Shown piece by piece: positions 8,264 through 15,485 of a stretch of DNA of 44,855 nt (within the stretch, counting starts at the first letter, position 1; the number at the start of each line of letters is the position of its first letter). The notes under the pieces were generated by a model, which did not search any database, was not told where the DNA came from, and was given only the letters and a program-made list of their open reading frames with translations. The stretch comes from CANQBR01 sp964641395 (GTDB lineage: Bacteria > Bacillota > Negativicutes > Acidaminococcales > Acidaminococcaceae): assembly GCA_964641395.1 (NCBI GenBank), contig CAZXKQ010000014.1, positions 1 to 44,855 of the forward strand, read 5' to 3'. The position numbers were made by a program, and so were the translations under genes.

Positions 8264-9217
8264 ATGGCTCAGCCAGAGCTTAAATACAACGGGCCTGTGG
8301 AGGCGGCTATCCACAGTTTTCACCAAAGGGGGAACCAGGCCGCCTTAAAGGAGGTGCTGGCCGCCCTCATCCAGGCCATGCGCCAAGGGGGCGGCTTCCT
8401 GGTGCCGGTGGAGCCTCTGCAGCCGGGGCAGGAGAGCGGCGGCTTCCAGGTGCGGAAGGTGGAGCTAGAGGCAGGGCAGCAGGCGCTGGCAGCCTTCACC
8501 AACGAGGCAGAGGCAGGCAGGGCTCCCTCCACCACCCTGGCGCTCTACGATAGCCGGGAATTCTGCAAATTCGCCCTGCGGCAGACGGCCAGCCAGGGCC
8601 TGGTCCTCAACCCCTGGGGGGAGCACCTGGTCCTAGGCAGGGAGCTGCTCCAGGTGCTGCTGCAGGCGGACAGGCCGTCCAACCACATCTACTTTGAACA
8701 GTGCGACATCACCACCCTGCGGACGGACTGCATCGTCAATGCGGCCAATCCCAGCCTCCTAGGCGGGGGCGGGGTGGATGGGGCCATCCACCGGGCGGCA
8801 GGGCCGGAGCTGGTGGCTGAGTGCCGCAGCCTAGGGGGCTGCCAGACGGGGAAGGCCGTGATCACCTTTGCCTACCAGCTCCCCTGCAAGTACGTCATCC
8901 ACACAGTAGGGCCCGTCTACCAGGGCAGGGGGGAGGATGCGGCCCTTTTGCGCAGCTGCTACCTCTCCTGCCTGGCTTTGGCTGAGGCCTACGACCTACA
9001 CAGCATCGCCTTTCCCAGCATCAGCTGCGGCGCCTATGGCTACCCCTTGGACGAGGCGGTGCCTATAGCCATGGACACTGTGGCCGGCTGGCTGAAGGAC
9101 CACCCTGACTACGGCCTGGCGGTGATCTTCGCCTGCTACGACCAGATGACCTACAGCTTCTACCTGGACTACGCCAAGCAGCGGGACGCGGCCCTGAAGC
9201 CGCCGCCCAAGGCTTAG
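8264..9217 (+). CDS. SseB N-terminal domain fused to a macrodomain
   Basis: 317 residues. Residues about 20-140 look like the SseB domain (AALKEVLAALIQAM; FLVPVEPL; LYDSREFCKFALRQ), a family of unclear role linked in E. coli to serine sensitivity. From about residue 145 it is a macrodomain: IYFEQCDITTLRTDCIVNAANPSLLGGGGVDGAIHRAAG, then IHTVGP and SISCGAYGYPLDEAV. The NAANxxLxGGGGVDGAIH pattern is that of YmdB-type enzymes that remove the acetyl or ADP-ribosyl group from O-acetyl-ADP-ribose or proteins, so deacylase or hydrolase activity is likely. AGGAGGT lies just upstream of the ATG. It is first in a three-gene run with the desulfoferrodoxin and a VOC protein. Domain calls are by motif. Confidence 0.85.
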   Translation: MAQPELKYNGPVEAAIHSFHQRGNQAALKEVLAALIQAMRQGGGFLVPVEPLQPGQESGGFQVRKVELEAGQQALAAFTNEAEAGRAPSTTLALYDSREFCKFALRQTASQGLVLNPWGEHLVLGRELLQVLLQADRPSNHIYFEQCDITTLRTDCIVNAANPSLLGGGGVDGAIHRAAGPELVAECRSLGGCQTGKAVITFAYQLPCKYVIHTVGPVYQGRGEDAALLRSCYLSCLALAEAYDLHSIAFPSISCGAYGYPLDEAVPIAMDTVAGWLKDHPDYGLAVIFACYDQMTYSFYLDYAKQRDAALKPPPKA

Positions 9218-9270
9218 GCGGGGCAGGCGGGGGTGCTGCACAGGGACTAGAGAGCAAAGGAGGCTGAAAA

Positions 9271-9720
9271 GTGGCTGCGAGAAGGTTTTTTGTCTGCAAG
9301 CACTGCGGCAACATGGTGGATCTGCTCAACTATGGCGGGGGGCCCCTGGAGTGCTGCGGCAGCAAGATGGAGGAGTTGGTGCCCAGCACCCGCACTGAGG
9401 ACCACAGCGGCGACTTGGTGGGCAAGTACTCGTGCTTTATGGAGGCGTTTTTTGCTCATTTGAGCAAGGCAGATATGCACCTGCCCCAGGTGAGCCAGAC
9501 AGGGAACCAGGTGCGGGTGGCAGTGGGCAGCATGGCCCACCCTATGGAGGAGGACCACCACATCCAGTGGATCTACCTGGAGACCGACCAGGGAGGCCGG
9601 CGCAGGCTGCTGCAGCCGGGCCAGGAGCCGGTCTGCCTTTTCACCCTCTCCCCTGGGGAAAGGGTGGTAGCCGCCTACGCTTACTGCAATATCTACGGCC
9701 TGTGGCTGACGGAACTATAG
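9271..9720 (+). CDS. Desulfoferrodoxin / superoxide reductase with one missing iron ligand
   Basis: 149 residues starting at GTG 9271, with AAAGGAGG 7 bp upstream. The N-terminal desulforedoxin centre has the Cys4 set C9, C12, C28 and C29. The catalytic domain normally binds Fe with four His and one Cys and reduces superoxide to peroxide. Here MHLPQV (H70), SMAHPMEEDHHI (H90, H96) and C139 are present, but the final motif reads CNIYGLW where the family has CNxHGxW: the fourth His is Tyr142. There is also a stretch of about 25 extra residues between the two domains (about 40-65). It may be a weaker or repurposed superoxide reductase, or a rubredoxin-like electron carrier. Anaerobes use this family against oxygen stress. 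Confidence 0.83.
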   Translation: MAARRFFVCKHCGNMVDLLNYGGGPLECCGSKMEELVPSTRTEDHSGDLVGKYSCFMEAFFAHLSKADMHLPQVSQTGNQVRVAVGSMAHPMEEDHHIQWIYLETDQGGRRRLLQPGQEPVCLFTLSPGERVVAAYAYCNIYGLWLTEL

Positions 9721-9745
9721 GCCTGTGTCAAAGGAGGGATAGGAT

Positions 9746-10114
9746 ATGGACTTTACCTTTGCCCACAATAATTTCAACGTGCTGGACTTGGACAGGAGCC
9801 TGGCCTTCTACCAGGAGGCCCTGGGCTTGAAGGAGGTGCGGCGCAAGGTGGCGGAGGATGGCAGCTTCATCCTGGTCTACCTGGGGGACGGCCGCAGCCC
9901 CCACCAGTTGGAGCTGACCTGGCTGCGGGATAGGAAGGAGCCCTACAACCTAGGGGAGAACGAGTTCCACCTGGCCTTTACCACGGATGATTACGCCGCC
10001 GCCCACGCTAAGCACGAGAAGATGGGCTGCATCATCTACGAGAACCTGGCCATGGGCATCTACTTCATCGCCGACCCGGATAATTACTGGTTGGAGATCG
10101 TGCCAAAGCGTTAG
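9746..10114 (+). CDS. VOC (glyoxalase I-like) family protein
   Basis: 122 residues, the usual size of a single-chain glyoxalase/VOC protein. Metal-ligand candidates are H7 (FAHNNFNVLDLDRSLAFY), E in QLELTW, H in EFHLAF and E in YWLEIVP, the paired beta-alpha-beta-beta-beta layout of lactoylglutathione lyase. Probable role: methylglyoxal detoxification or a related isomerase/lyase. Whether glutathione is the thiol in this organism is unknown. AGGAGGGATA lies just upstream. It ends the SseB-macro/desulfoferrodoxin run and is followed by a hairpin, so the three genes look like one stress-related unit. Confidence 0.88.
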   Translation: MDFTFAHNNFNVLDLDRSLAFYQEALGLKEVRRKVAEDGSFILVYLGDGRSPHQLELTWLRDRKEPYNLGENEFHLAFTTDDYAAAHAKHEKMGCIIYENLAMGIYFIADPDNYWLEIVPKR

Positions 10115-10143
10115 GCCCTTAAGTTCACAGCCAAGGTAGTTTT

Positions 10144-10180
10144 AGGCCTGCCGGCGGCGTCCGGCAGGCCTTAGCCTTTA
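10144..10180 (+). terminator. Probable terminator after the VOC gene
   Basis: AGGCCTGCCGG at 10144-10154 pairs perfectly with CCGGCAGGCCT at 10161-10171. The T-run afterwards is weak (TAGCCTTTA), so termination may be only partial. Confidence 0.6.
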
Positions 10181-10196
10181 CCAGGGTAGGGGGCCT

Positions 10197-10649
10197 GTGG
10201 GACGGCGGGGCATTGTAATCGACAAAACTTTTCGCCACATCACCTTTGCCAACCCTGGCACCTTCCCCATCAGCCCTGCTGAGGCCATTGCCGGCGGCAT
10301 CAGCGATGGGAGAAACGGCCGTATCTTTAATATGTTCGCCCTGATTAACGTAGGGGAGCGGTCAGGAACCGGTCTCTGCGATCTGTACCATGTCTGGAGA
10401 GAAAACGGCTTTAGGCCGCCCCGACTCGTTGAGACGGTGGCTCCTGAGCGGGTTACCCTTACCCTGGAGCTGGTAGCTGAGGGTAATCCCAGAAGAAGTT
10501 CTGCCTTTAGTTATGGAAATATCCAGTTAGCTGACAGTAATATTGTGGCGCTTGAGACTAATCCCTGGTTGGAGGGTGGAAAGCTGGAGGTAAACGAGGG
10601 TAAGGAGGAGGATAGGCGCCGGCTAGTGCCCTCCGACCCCGCCTCCTAG
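10197..10649 (+). pseudogene. C-terminal remnant of an AlbA_2/RecG-like ATP-binding regulator
   Basis: The open frame (150 codons from a GTG, no good ribosome binding site) opens in mid-domain: KTFRHITFANPGTFPISPAEA, GRNGRIFNMFALINVGERSGTGLCDLYHVWRENGFRPP. These are the typical features of the histidine-kinase-like ATPase end of COG2865 proteins (putative transcriptional regulators, often called RecG-like helicases), which are normally 400-550 residues. The N-terminal AlbA_2 DNA-binding part and most of the ATPase domain are missing, and no trace is visible before 10197. Base composition is more AT-rich than in the neighbours. I read it as a decayed fragment. It sits where rpsO usually lies, upstream of pnp. 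Confidence 0.7.
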
Positions 10650-10707
10650 GAGAAACTTTCTCCGGCAGGTAAAAGGAATTTTCCCGCCTCTGTCGAATAT
10701 CTGACAG
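10649..10707. repeat. Two short inverted repeats upstream of pnp
   Basis: GGAGAAACTTTCTCC at 10649-10663 is a perfect palindrome around one central base. CTGTC at 10690-10694 faces GACAG at 10703-10707 across 8 bp. Both lie in the pnp leader or promoter region. They could be protein-binding sites or an RNase III processing stem, but no function is shown. Confidence 0.45.
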
Positions 10708-10743
10708 GTAAATTGTGTAATAGGAGATAGGAGGCATAGACTT

Positions 10744-12822
10744 ATGCAAAGTTACACTATGGACTTAGGCGGCAGGCCCCTGACCATCGAAATCGGCAAG
10801 GTGGCCAAGCAGGCCAACGGTTCCTGCCTGGTGCGCTACGGGGACACCGTCATCGTGGTGGCTGCCACCGGCACCAAGACTCCCCGGGAGGGAGTGGACT
10901 TTTTCCCACTGACTGTTGATTTTGAAGAGAAGATGTACGCCGTAGGCAAGATCCCCGGCGGCTTCATTAGGAGAGAGGGCCGGCCCAGCGAGCAGGCCGT
11001 CCTCACCAGCCGCCTCATTGACAGGCCCATCCGGCCCATGTTCCCCGACGGCTATCACAACGATGTGCAGATCATAGCCACCGCCGTCTCCGTAGACCCG
11101 GACAACGCCCCTGATATGCCCGCCATGCTGGGGGCCTCCTGCGCCCTGTCCATCTCGGACATCCCCTTCGACGGCCCCATCGCCGGGGTGCGGGTGGGCT
11201 TGCTGGACGGCAAGTTCATCATCAACCCCACCGTAGAGCAGTCGGAGCTCTCCCTGCTGAGCCTGGCAGTGGCCGGCACCAAGGACGCCATCCTGATGGT
11301 GGAGGCCGGGGCCAAGGAAGTGTCGGAGCAGGTGATGCTGGACGCCATCTTCTTCGGCCACGAAGTGATCAAGGAGCTGGTAGCCTTCCAGGAGAAGATC
11401 GTAGCCGAGGTGGGCAAGCCTAAGATGGAGGTAGTGAAGCACCTGCCTCCTGCTGAATTAGTAGAAGAAATCGAAGCCTACGGGGCGGAGCAGTTGAAGG
11501 CCGCCCTGATGGATGCCAACAAGCTGCAGCGGGAAGAGAACGTAGCCCGCATCAAGGGGGAGATCGCCGAAGCCTTCCTGGCCAAATACCCAGACAAGGG
11601 GGAGGACGTGGCCTCCATCACCCAGAAGCTGGTGAAGAAGATCGTCCGCCACACCATCTCCGTGGACAAGATACGCCCGGACGGCCGGCAGTTAAACGAG
11701 GTGCGGCCGGTGACCTGCGAGGTAGGCCTCCTGCCTAGGCCCCACGGCAGCGCCCTCTTCACCAGGGGGCAGACCCAGGTTCTCAACGTACTGGCCCTAG
11801 CCCCCCTGCGGGAGGCCCAGACCCTGGACGGCCTAGGTACCGAGGACACTAAGCGCTACATCCACCACTACAACTTCCCGCCTTACAGCGTAGGGGAGAC
11901 AAGGCCCCTACGCAGTCCCGGCCGGCGGGAGATAGGCCACGGCGCCCTGGCAGAGCGGGCCCTGAAGCCGGTCATCCCCTCGGAAGAGGAGTTCCCCTAT
12001 GCCATCCGCCTAGTATCCGAAGTGCTAGAGTCTAACGGCTCTTCCTCCATGGCCAGCGTCTGCGCCTCCACCCTCTCCCTGATGGACGGGGGCGTGCCCA
12101 TCAAGGCTCCGGTAGCCGGTGTGGCCATGGGCCTGGTTAAGGAGGGGGATTATTTCACCATCCTCACCGACATCCAAGGCCTGGAGGACGCCCTAGGGGA
12201 TATGGACTTCAAGGTGGCGGGCACCAAGAAGGGCATCACCGCCATCCAGATGGATATTAAGATCGACGGCATCAACAAGGACATCTTCACCCAGGCCCTG
12301 GCCCAGGCCAAGGAGGGCCGGGACTTCATCATGGGCAAGATGCTGGCCTGCATCGACAAGCCCCGTCCCCAGCTGTCCAAGTATGCGCCTAAGATTACCA
12401 CCATCACCATCGACGTGGACAAGATTGCCAAGGTCATCGGCCCCAGCGGCAAGACGGTTAAGCGCATCGTAGAAGAGAGCGGCGCCAAGGTGGATATCGA
12501 GGAGAGCGGCCGCATCTACATCGCCGCCATCAACAGCGAGGCTGCGGACAAGGCTATCAAGATGATCAACGCCATCGTAGAAGAGGCGGTGCCGGGGAAG
12601 ATCTACACCGGCCGGGTGACCCGGCTGATGAACTTCGGCGCCTTTGTAGAGATCCTGCCTGGCAAGGAAGGCTTGGTCCACATCTCCCAGCTCAGCACTG
12701 AGCGGGTGGAGAAGGTGGAGGACGTGGTCTCCGTAGGGGACGAGATCGTGGTGAAGGTGACGGAGATCGACCAAAAGGGCCGCATCAACCTCTCCCGCAA
12801 GGCCGTGCTCCTGCGCAAGTGA
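10744..12822 (+). CDS. pnp: Polyribonucleotide nucleotidyltransferase (PNPase)
   Basis: 692 residues, normal for the family. It degrades RNA 3'-to-5' by phosphorolysis in the cytoplasm and can add tails. Two RNase PH domains are visible: the first has FFPLTVDFEEKMYAVGKIPGGFIRREGRPSE; the second, from about residue 315, has RPDGRQLNEVRPVTCEVGLLPRPHGSALFTRGQTQ and ends with the phosphate site region. A KH domain (IDVDKIAKVIGPSGKTVKRIVEESG, about 560-580) and an S1 domain (GKIYTGRVTRLMNFGAFVEILPGKEGLVHISQL) complete it. The start has AGGAGG 8 bp upstream. rpsO, the usual upstream neighbour, is absent. dut follows after 3 bp. Confidence 0.97.
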   Translation: MQSYTMDLGGRPLTIEIGKVAKQANGSCLVRYGDTVIVVAATGTKTPREGVDFFPLTVDFEEKMYAVGKIPGGFIRREGRPSEQAVLTSRLIDRPIRPMFPDGYHNDVQIIATAVSVDPDNAPDMPAMLGASCALSISDIPFDGPIAGVRVGLLDGKFIINPTVEQSELSLLSLAVAGTKDAILMVEAGAKEVSEQVMLDAIFFGHEVIKELVAFQEKIVAEVGKPKMEVVKHLPPAELVEEIEAYGAEQLKAALMDANKLQREENVARIKGEIAEAFLAKYPDKGEDVASITQKLVKKIVRHTISVDKIRPDGRQLNEVRPVTCEVGLLPRPHGSALFTRGQTQVLNVLALAPLREAQTLDGLGTEDTKRYIHHYNFPPYSVGETRPLRSPGRREIGHGALAERALKPVIPSEEEFPYAIRLVSEVLESNGSSSMASVCASTLSLMDGGVPIKAPVAGVAMGLVKEGDYFTILTDIQGLEDALGDMDFKVAGTKKGITAIQMDIKIDGINKDIFTQALAQAKEGRDFIMGKMLACIDKPRPQLSKYAPKITTITIDVDKIAKVIGPSGKTVKRIVEESGAKVDIEESGRIYIAAINSEAADKAIKMINAIVEEAVPGKIYTGRVTRLMNFGAFVEILPGKEGLVHISQLSTERVEKVEDVVSVGDEIVVKVTEIDQKGRINLSRKAVLLRK

Positions 12823-12825
12823 GCC

Positions 12826-13275
12826 ATGGGCCTGCGAGGTTTTGCCAAGGTCAGCGCCTATCAGGAGGTGGACTTCCCCCTGCCGGAGCGGAAGACCAAG
12901 CTCTCCGCCGGCTATGACTTCTGCCTGCCCCAGGACGTGGTGCTGGAGCCAGGCCGGATCAGCCTGGTGCCTACCGGCGTCAAGGCCTATATGCAGCCAG
13001 GGGAGTTCCTGGGCCTCCACATCCGCAGCAGCATGGCTGTGAAGAGGGGCCTGGCCCTGGTGAACAACGTGGGCATCGTGGACGCCGACTACTACGACAA
13101 CCCGGACAACGAGGGCCACATCCTGCTGGCCCTCCTCAACACCGGGGCGGAGCCGGTGAAGCTGCTGAAGGGGGAGCGGGTCGCCCAGGGCATCTTCTAC
13201 CGCTTCCTCACCGCTGACGCCGACGGGGCCGCCGGGGAGCGGAGCGGGGGCTTCGGCTCTACCAGCCAGGGTTGA
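12826..13275 (+). CDS. dut: dUTP diphosphatase
   Basis: 149 residues. It hydrolyses dUTP to dUMP and diphosphate, keeping uracil out of DNA and feeding dTMP synthesis. All five motifs are present: AGYDF (1), RSSMAV (2), NNVGIVDADYYDNPDNEG (3), GERVAQGIFYRF (4) and RSGGFGST (5), the last in the flexible tail. Motif 3 carries the longer DNPDNEGH variant. The ATG is 3 bp after the pnp stop with no clear ribosome binding site, so translation is probably coupled to pnp. The gene is followed by the promoter and riboswitch of the lysine operon. Confidence 0.95.
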   Translation: MGLRGFAKVSAYQEVDFPLPERKTKLSAGYDFCLPQDVVLEPGRISLVPTGVKAYMQPGEFLGLHIRSSMAVKRGLALVNNVGIVDADYYDNPDNEGHILLALLNTGAEPVKLLKGERVAQGIFYRFLTADADGAAGERSGGFGSTSQG

Positions 13276-13287
13276 AGGTATTTTTTC

Positions 13288-13317
13288 TTGACAAGGGTGC
13301 TACACCTAGTGTATAAT
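13288..13317 (+). promoter_or_regulatory. Promoter of the lysine biosynthesis operon
   Basis: TTGACA at 13288-13293 and TATAAT at 13312-13317 are perfect sigma-A boxes 18 bp apart, with TG before the -10. Transcription should begin near 13324, immediately before the lysine riboswitch. Confidence 0.88.
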
Positions 13318-13332
13318 CCAAAGATAGACAGC

Positions 13333-13498
13333 AAGATAGAGGCGCGGGAAGCATGAGTAGCCTGTGGAGCGGCAGCGCTGAGGCAGGGGAAAGGGCCACC
13401 GCCGAAGTGGGCCGTCAGGCGTGGCGGCTTGCTGGGACGGCAGCGAAGAGCTGACGTACTGTCGCTGGGCTGTAGGCTGCAGCGGAGGGCTATCTCGA
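13333..13498 (+). promoter_or_regulatory. Lysine riboswitch (L box)
   Basis: The transcript matches the L-box pattern I know from Bacillus lysC: GATAGAGGCGCGG, GAGTAGCCTGTGGAG, GGGGAAAGGGCCACCGCCGA, CTTGCTGGGACGG and the closing strand GGAGGGCTATCTCG at 13484-13497. The first and last segments pair as P1. It is followed at once by a strong terminator and dapB. Established mechanism: bound lysine favours termination, so low lysine turns the operon on. Confidence 0.96.
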
Positions 13499-13516
13499 TA
13501 TTACAAGTGGTTGTAA

Positions 13517-13556
13517 CCGTTGAGAGAGCCTGAGCCTCTCAACGGTTTTCTTCTTT
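13517..13556 (+). terminator. Riboswitch-controlled terminator
   Basis: CCGTTGAGAG at 13517-13526 pairs perfectly with CTCTCAACGG at 13536-13545, followed by TTTTCTTCTTT. It is positioned between the lysine aptamer and dapB as the expression platform. Confidence 0.92.
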
Positions 13557-13578
13557 ACTTGAAGCAAAGGAGTGGGAA

Positions 13579-14358
13579 ATGATGATCAAAGTATTAGTGA
13601 ACGGCGCCCTAGGCCGGATGGGCAGCGAGGTAGTGAAACAGGTCTTCGCAGAGAAGGAGCTGGAGCTGGTAGCCGTCAGCGACATCTTCAGCAAACCTGT
13701 CACCCTGCCAGACGGCAGCACCATGACCACCTACAGCGACGTAGTAGCCGCTGTAAAGGCCAGCAAGCCGGACGTGATGGTGGACTTCACCCGGCCTGAC
13801 GTAGTGATGGTCACCCTGCGCAAGGTGCTGCCCCTAGGGGTGCACTGCGTAGTGGGCACCACCGGCTTCACCCCCAACGGCCTGGCCGAGGTGGACCAGC
13901 TGGCCCTGAAGCACGACACGGCAGTACTGGTAGCCCCCAACTTCTCCCTGGGCGCGGTGATCATGATCAGGCTCTGCGCCGAGGCTGCCAAGTACTTCAA
14001 ACAGGTGGAGATTATCGAGAAGCACCACGACAACAAGCTGGACGCTCCCAGCGGCACCGCCCTCCTAACCGCCCAAAAGATCGCCGAAGTCCGCAGCATC
14101 ATGCGGCAGGGCCATCCTAACGAGAGGGAGACCCTGCGCAACGTGCGGGGCGGGGATGTGGAAGGCATGCGGATCCACAGCGTCAGGCTGCCGGGCTTCG
14201 TAGCCTCCCAGGAAGTGATCTTCGGCGGCCAGGGGGAGACCCTGCGCATCTGCAACGACCCGGTGAGCAGGGAGTGCTACATGCCTGGCGTGGTCATCGG
14301 CTGCCAGCGGATTTTAGAGAAGAAGGGCCTGGTCTACGGGCTGGATAAACTGCTTTAA
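13579..14358 (+). CDS. dapB: 4-hydroxy-tetrahydrodipicolinate reductase
   Basis: 259 residues. It reduces the DapA product with NAD(P)H to tetrahydrodipicolinate in lysine and meso-diaminopimelate synthesis. The nucleotide fold begins with KVLVNGALGRMGSEV (GxxGxxG) and the central motif VGTTGF is present. The catalytic and substrate segment EIIEKHHDNKLDAPSGTAL has the conserved His-His and Lys. Two ATGs are adjacent (13579 and 13582); the first is used here, with AAAGGAG upstream. It is the first gene after the lysine riboswitch. The order dapB-asd-aspartate kinase-dapA covers the first four steps from aspartate. Confidence 0.97.
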   Translation: MMIKVLVNGALGRMGSEVVKQVFAEKELELVAVSDIFSKPVTLPDGSTMTTYSDVVAAVKASKPDVMVDFTRPDVVMVTLRKVLPLGVHCVVGTTGFTPNGLAEVDQLALKHDTAVLVAPNFSLGAVIMIRLCAEAAKYFKQVEIIEKHHDNKLDAPSGTALLTAQKIAEVRSIMRQGHPNERETLRNVRGGDVEGMRIHSVRLPGFVASQEVIFGGQGETLRICNDPVSRECYMPGVVIGCQRILEKKGLVYGLDKLL

Positions 14359-14416
14359 GCCCTGCCGGTCCGGTCTCCCAGGGAGGCTGGGGCAGGCTGC
14401 TGAGGATGGAGGAAGT

Positions 14417-15484
14417 ATGATGAAGAAGTACAGTGTGGCCATTTTAGGGGCCACGGGAGCCGTAGGCGGCGAGTTCTTGCGGCTCATCGCCGAGCGTAAC
14501 TTTCCCTTTAGCCAGCTGCGCCTGCTGGCTTCCAAGCGCAGCGCCGGCAAGAAGCTGGAGTTCATGGGCCAGACCTACACTATAGAAGAAGCTACCAAGG
14601 CTTCCTTCCAGGGTATAGACATAGCCCTCTTCGCCGGCGGCAGCATCTCCAAGGAGTTTGCCCCTGCCGCCGTCCAAGCCGGGGCCGTGGTTATCGACAA
14701 TTCCAGCGCCTTCAGGATGGATCCCCAGGTGCCCCTGATCGTCCCTGAGGTCAACCCCCAGGCCATCTTGGGCCACAAGGGGATCATCGCCAATCCTAAC
14801 TGTTCCACCATCATCATGATCATGGCCCTGAAGCCCCTCTACGACCTGGCCAAGATCAAGAGGGTAGTGGTTTCCACCTACCAGGCCGTCTCCGGGGCTG
14901 GCAAGGAGGGGATAGACGAGCTCACCGCCCAGGTGAAGGCTTACAGCGCCGGCCAGGAGATGGAGGCTAACATCCTGCCCTCCGCCTCCCTGCCTAAGCA
15001 CTATCCCATCGCCTTCAACCTCATCCCCCAGATCGACGTCTTCCTGGACAACCTCTACACCAAGGAAGAGATGAAGATGGTGAACGAGACCAGGAAGATC
15101 CTGGACGATTACTCCATCGGCGTCACCGCCACCACCATCCGGGTGCCGGTGTACCGCAGCCACAGCGAGTCGGTGAATGTGGAGTTCGAGCACGACCTGG
15201 AGCTGGCAGACATGGCTGCCGCCATCGACGCCTTCCCCGGCATCCAGATGCTGGACAACCCGGCGGAGCAGCTCTATCCCATGCCCCTCTACACCTCCGA
15301 CAAGGACGATTGCTACGTAGGCCGGCTGCGGCGGGACGAGTCCAGGGCCAACTGCTTCAACTTCTGGGTGGTGGGGGACCAGATCCGCAAGGGAGCCGCC
15401 CTCAACGCCCTGCAGATTGCCGAAGTCATGATCCAGCGGGGCTGGATAGAGGAGTGGCAGGCTAGAAGGGGAGGCGCTAAGTGA
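14417..15484 (+). CDS. asd: Aspartate-semialdehyde dehydrogenase
   Basis: 355 residues. It converts aspartyl phosphate to aspartate semialdehyde with NADPH, the branch point to lysine, methionine and threonine. NADP-binding AILGATGAVGGEFLRL lies at the N-terminus. The catalytic cysteine is in IANPNCSTIIMIM, and the substrate-binding segment STYQAVSGAGKEGIDEL and RVPVYRSHSESV are present. GGAGGA precedes the double ATG. The stop lies 1 bp before the kinase start, so the two are translationally coupled. Length and motifs suit the Gram-positive type. Confidence 0.97.
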   Translation: MMKKYSVAILGATGAVGGEFLRLIAERNFPFSQLRLLASKRSAGKKLEFMGQTYTIEEATKASFQGIDIALFAGGSISKEFAPAAVQAGAVVIDNSSAFRMDPQVPLIVPEVNPQAILGHKGIIANPNCSTIIMIMALKPLYDLAKIKRVVVSTYQAVSGAGKEGIDELTAQVKAYSAGQEMEANILPSASLPKHYPIAFNLIPQIDVFLDNLYTKEEMKMVNETRKILDDYSIGVTATTIRVPVYRSHSESVNVEFEHDLELADMAAAIDAFPGIQMLDNPAEQLYPMPLYTSDKDDCYVGRLRRDESRANCFNFWVVGDQIRKGAALNALQIAEVMIQRGWIEEWQARRGGAK

Positions 15485-15485
15485 G

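Noticed and set aside
12193..13119. 308-codon minus-strand frame across pnp and dut
   Set aside because: It is Leu/His/Gly/Asp-rich, as expected of reverse-strand shadows, and overlaps two certain genes.
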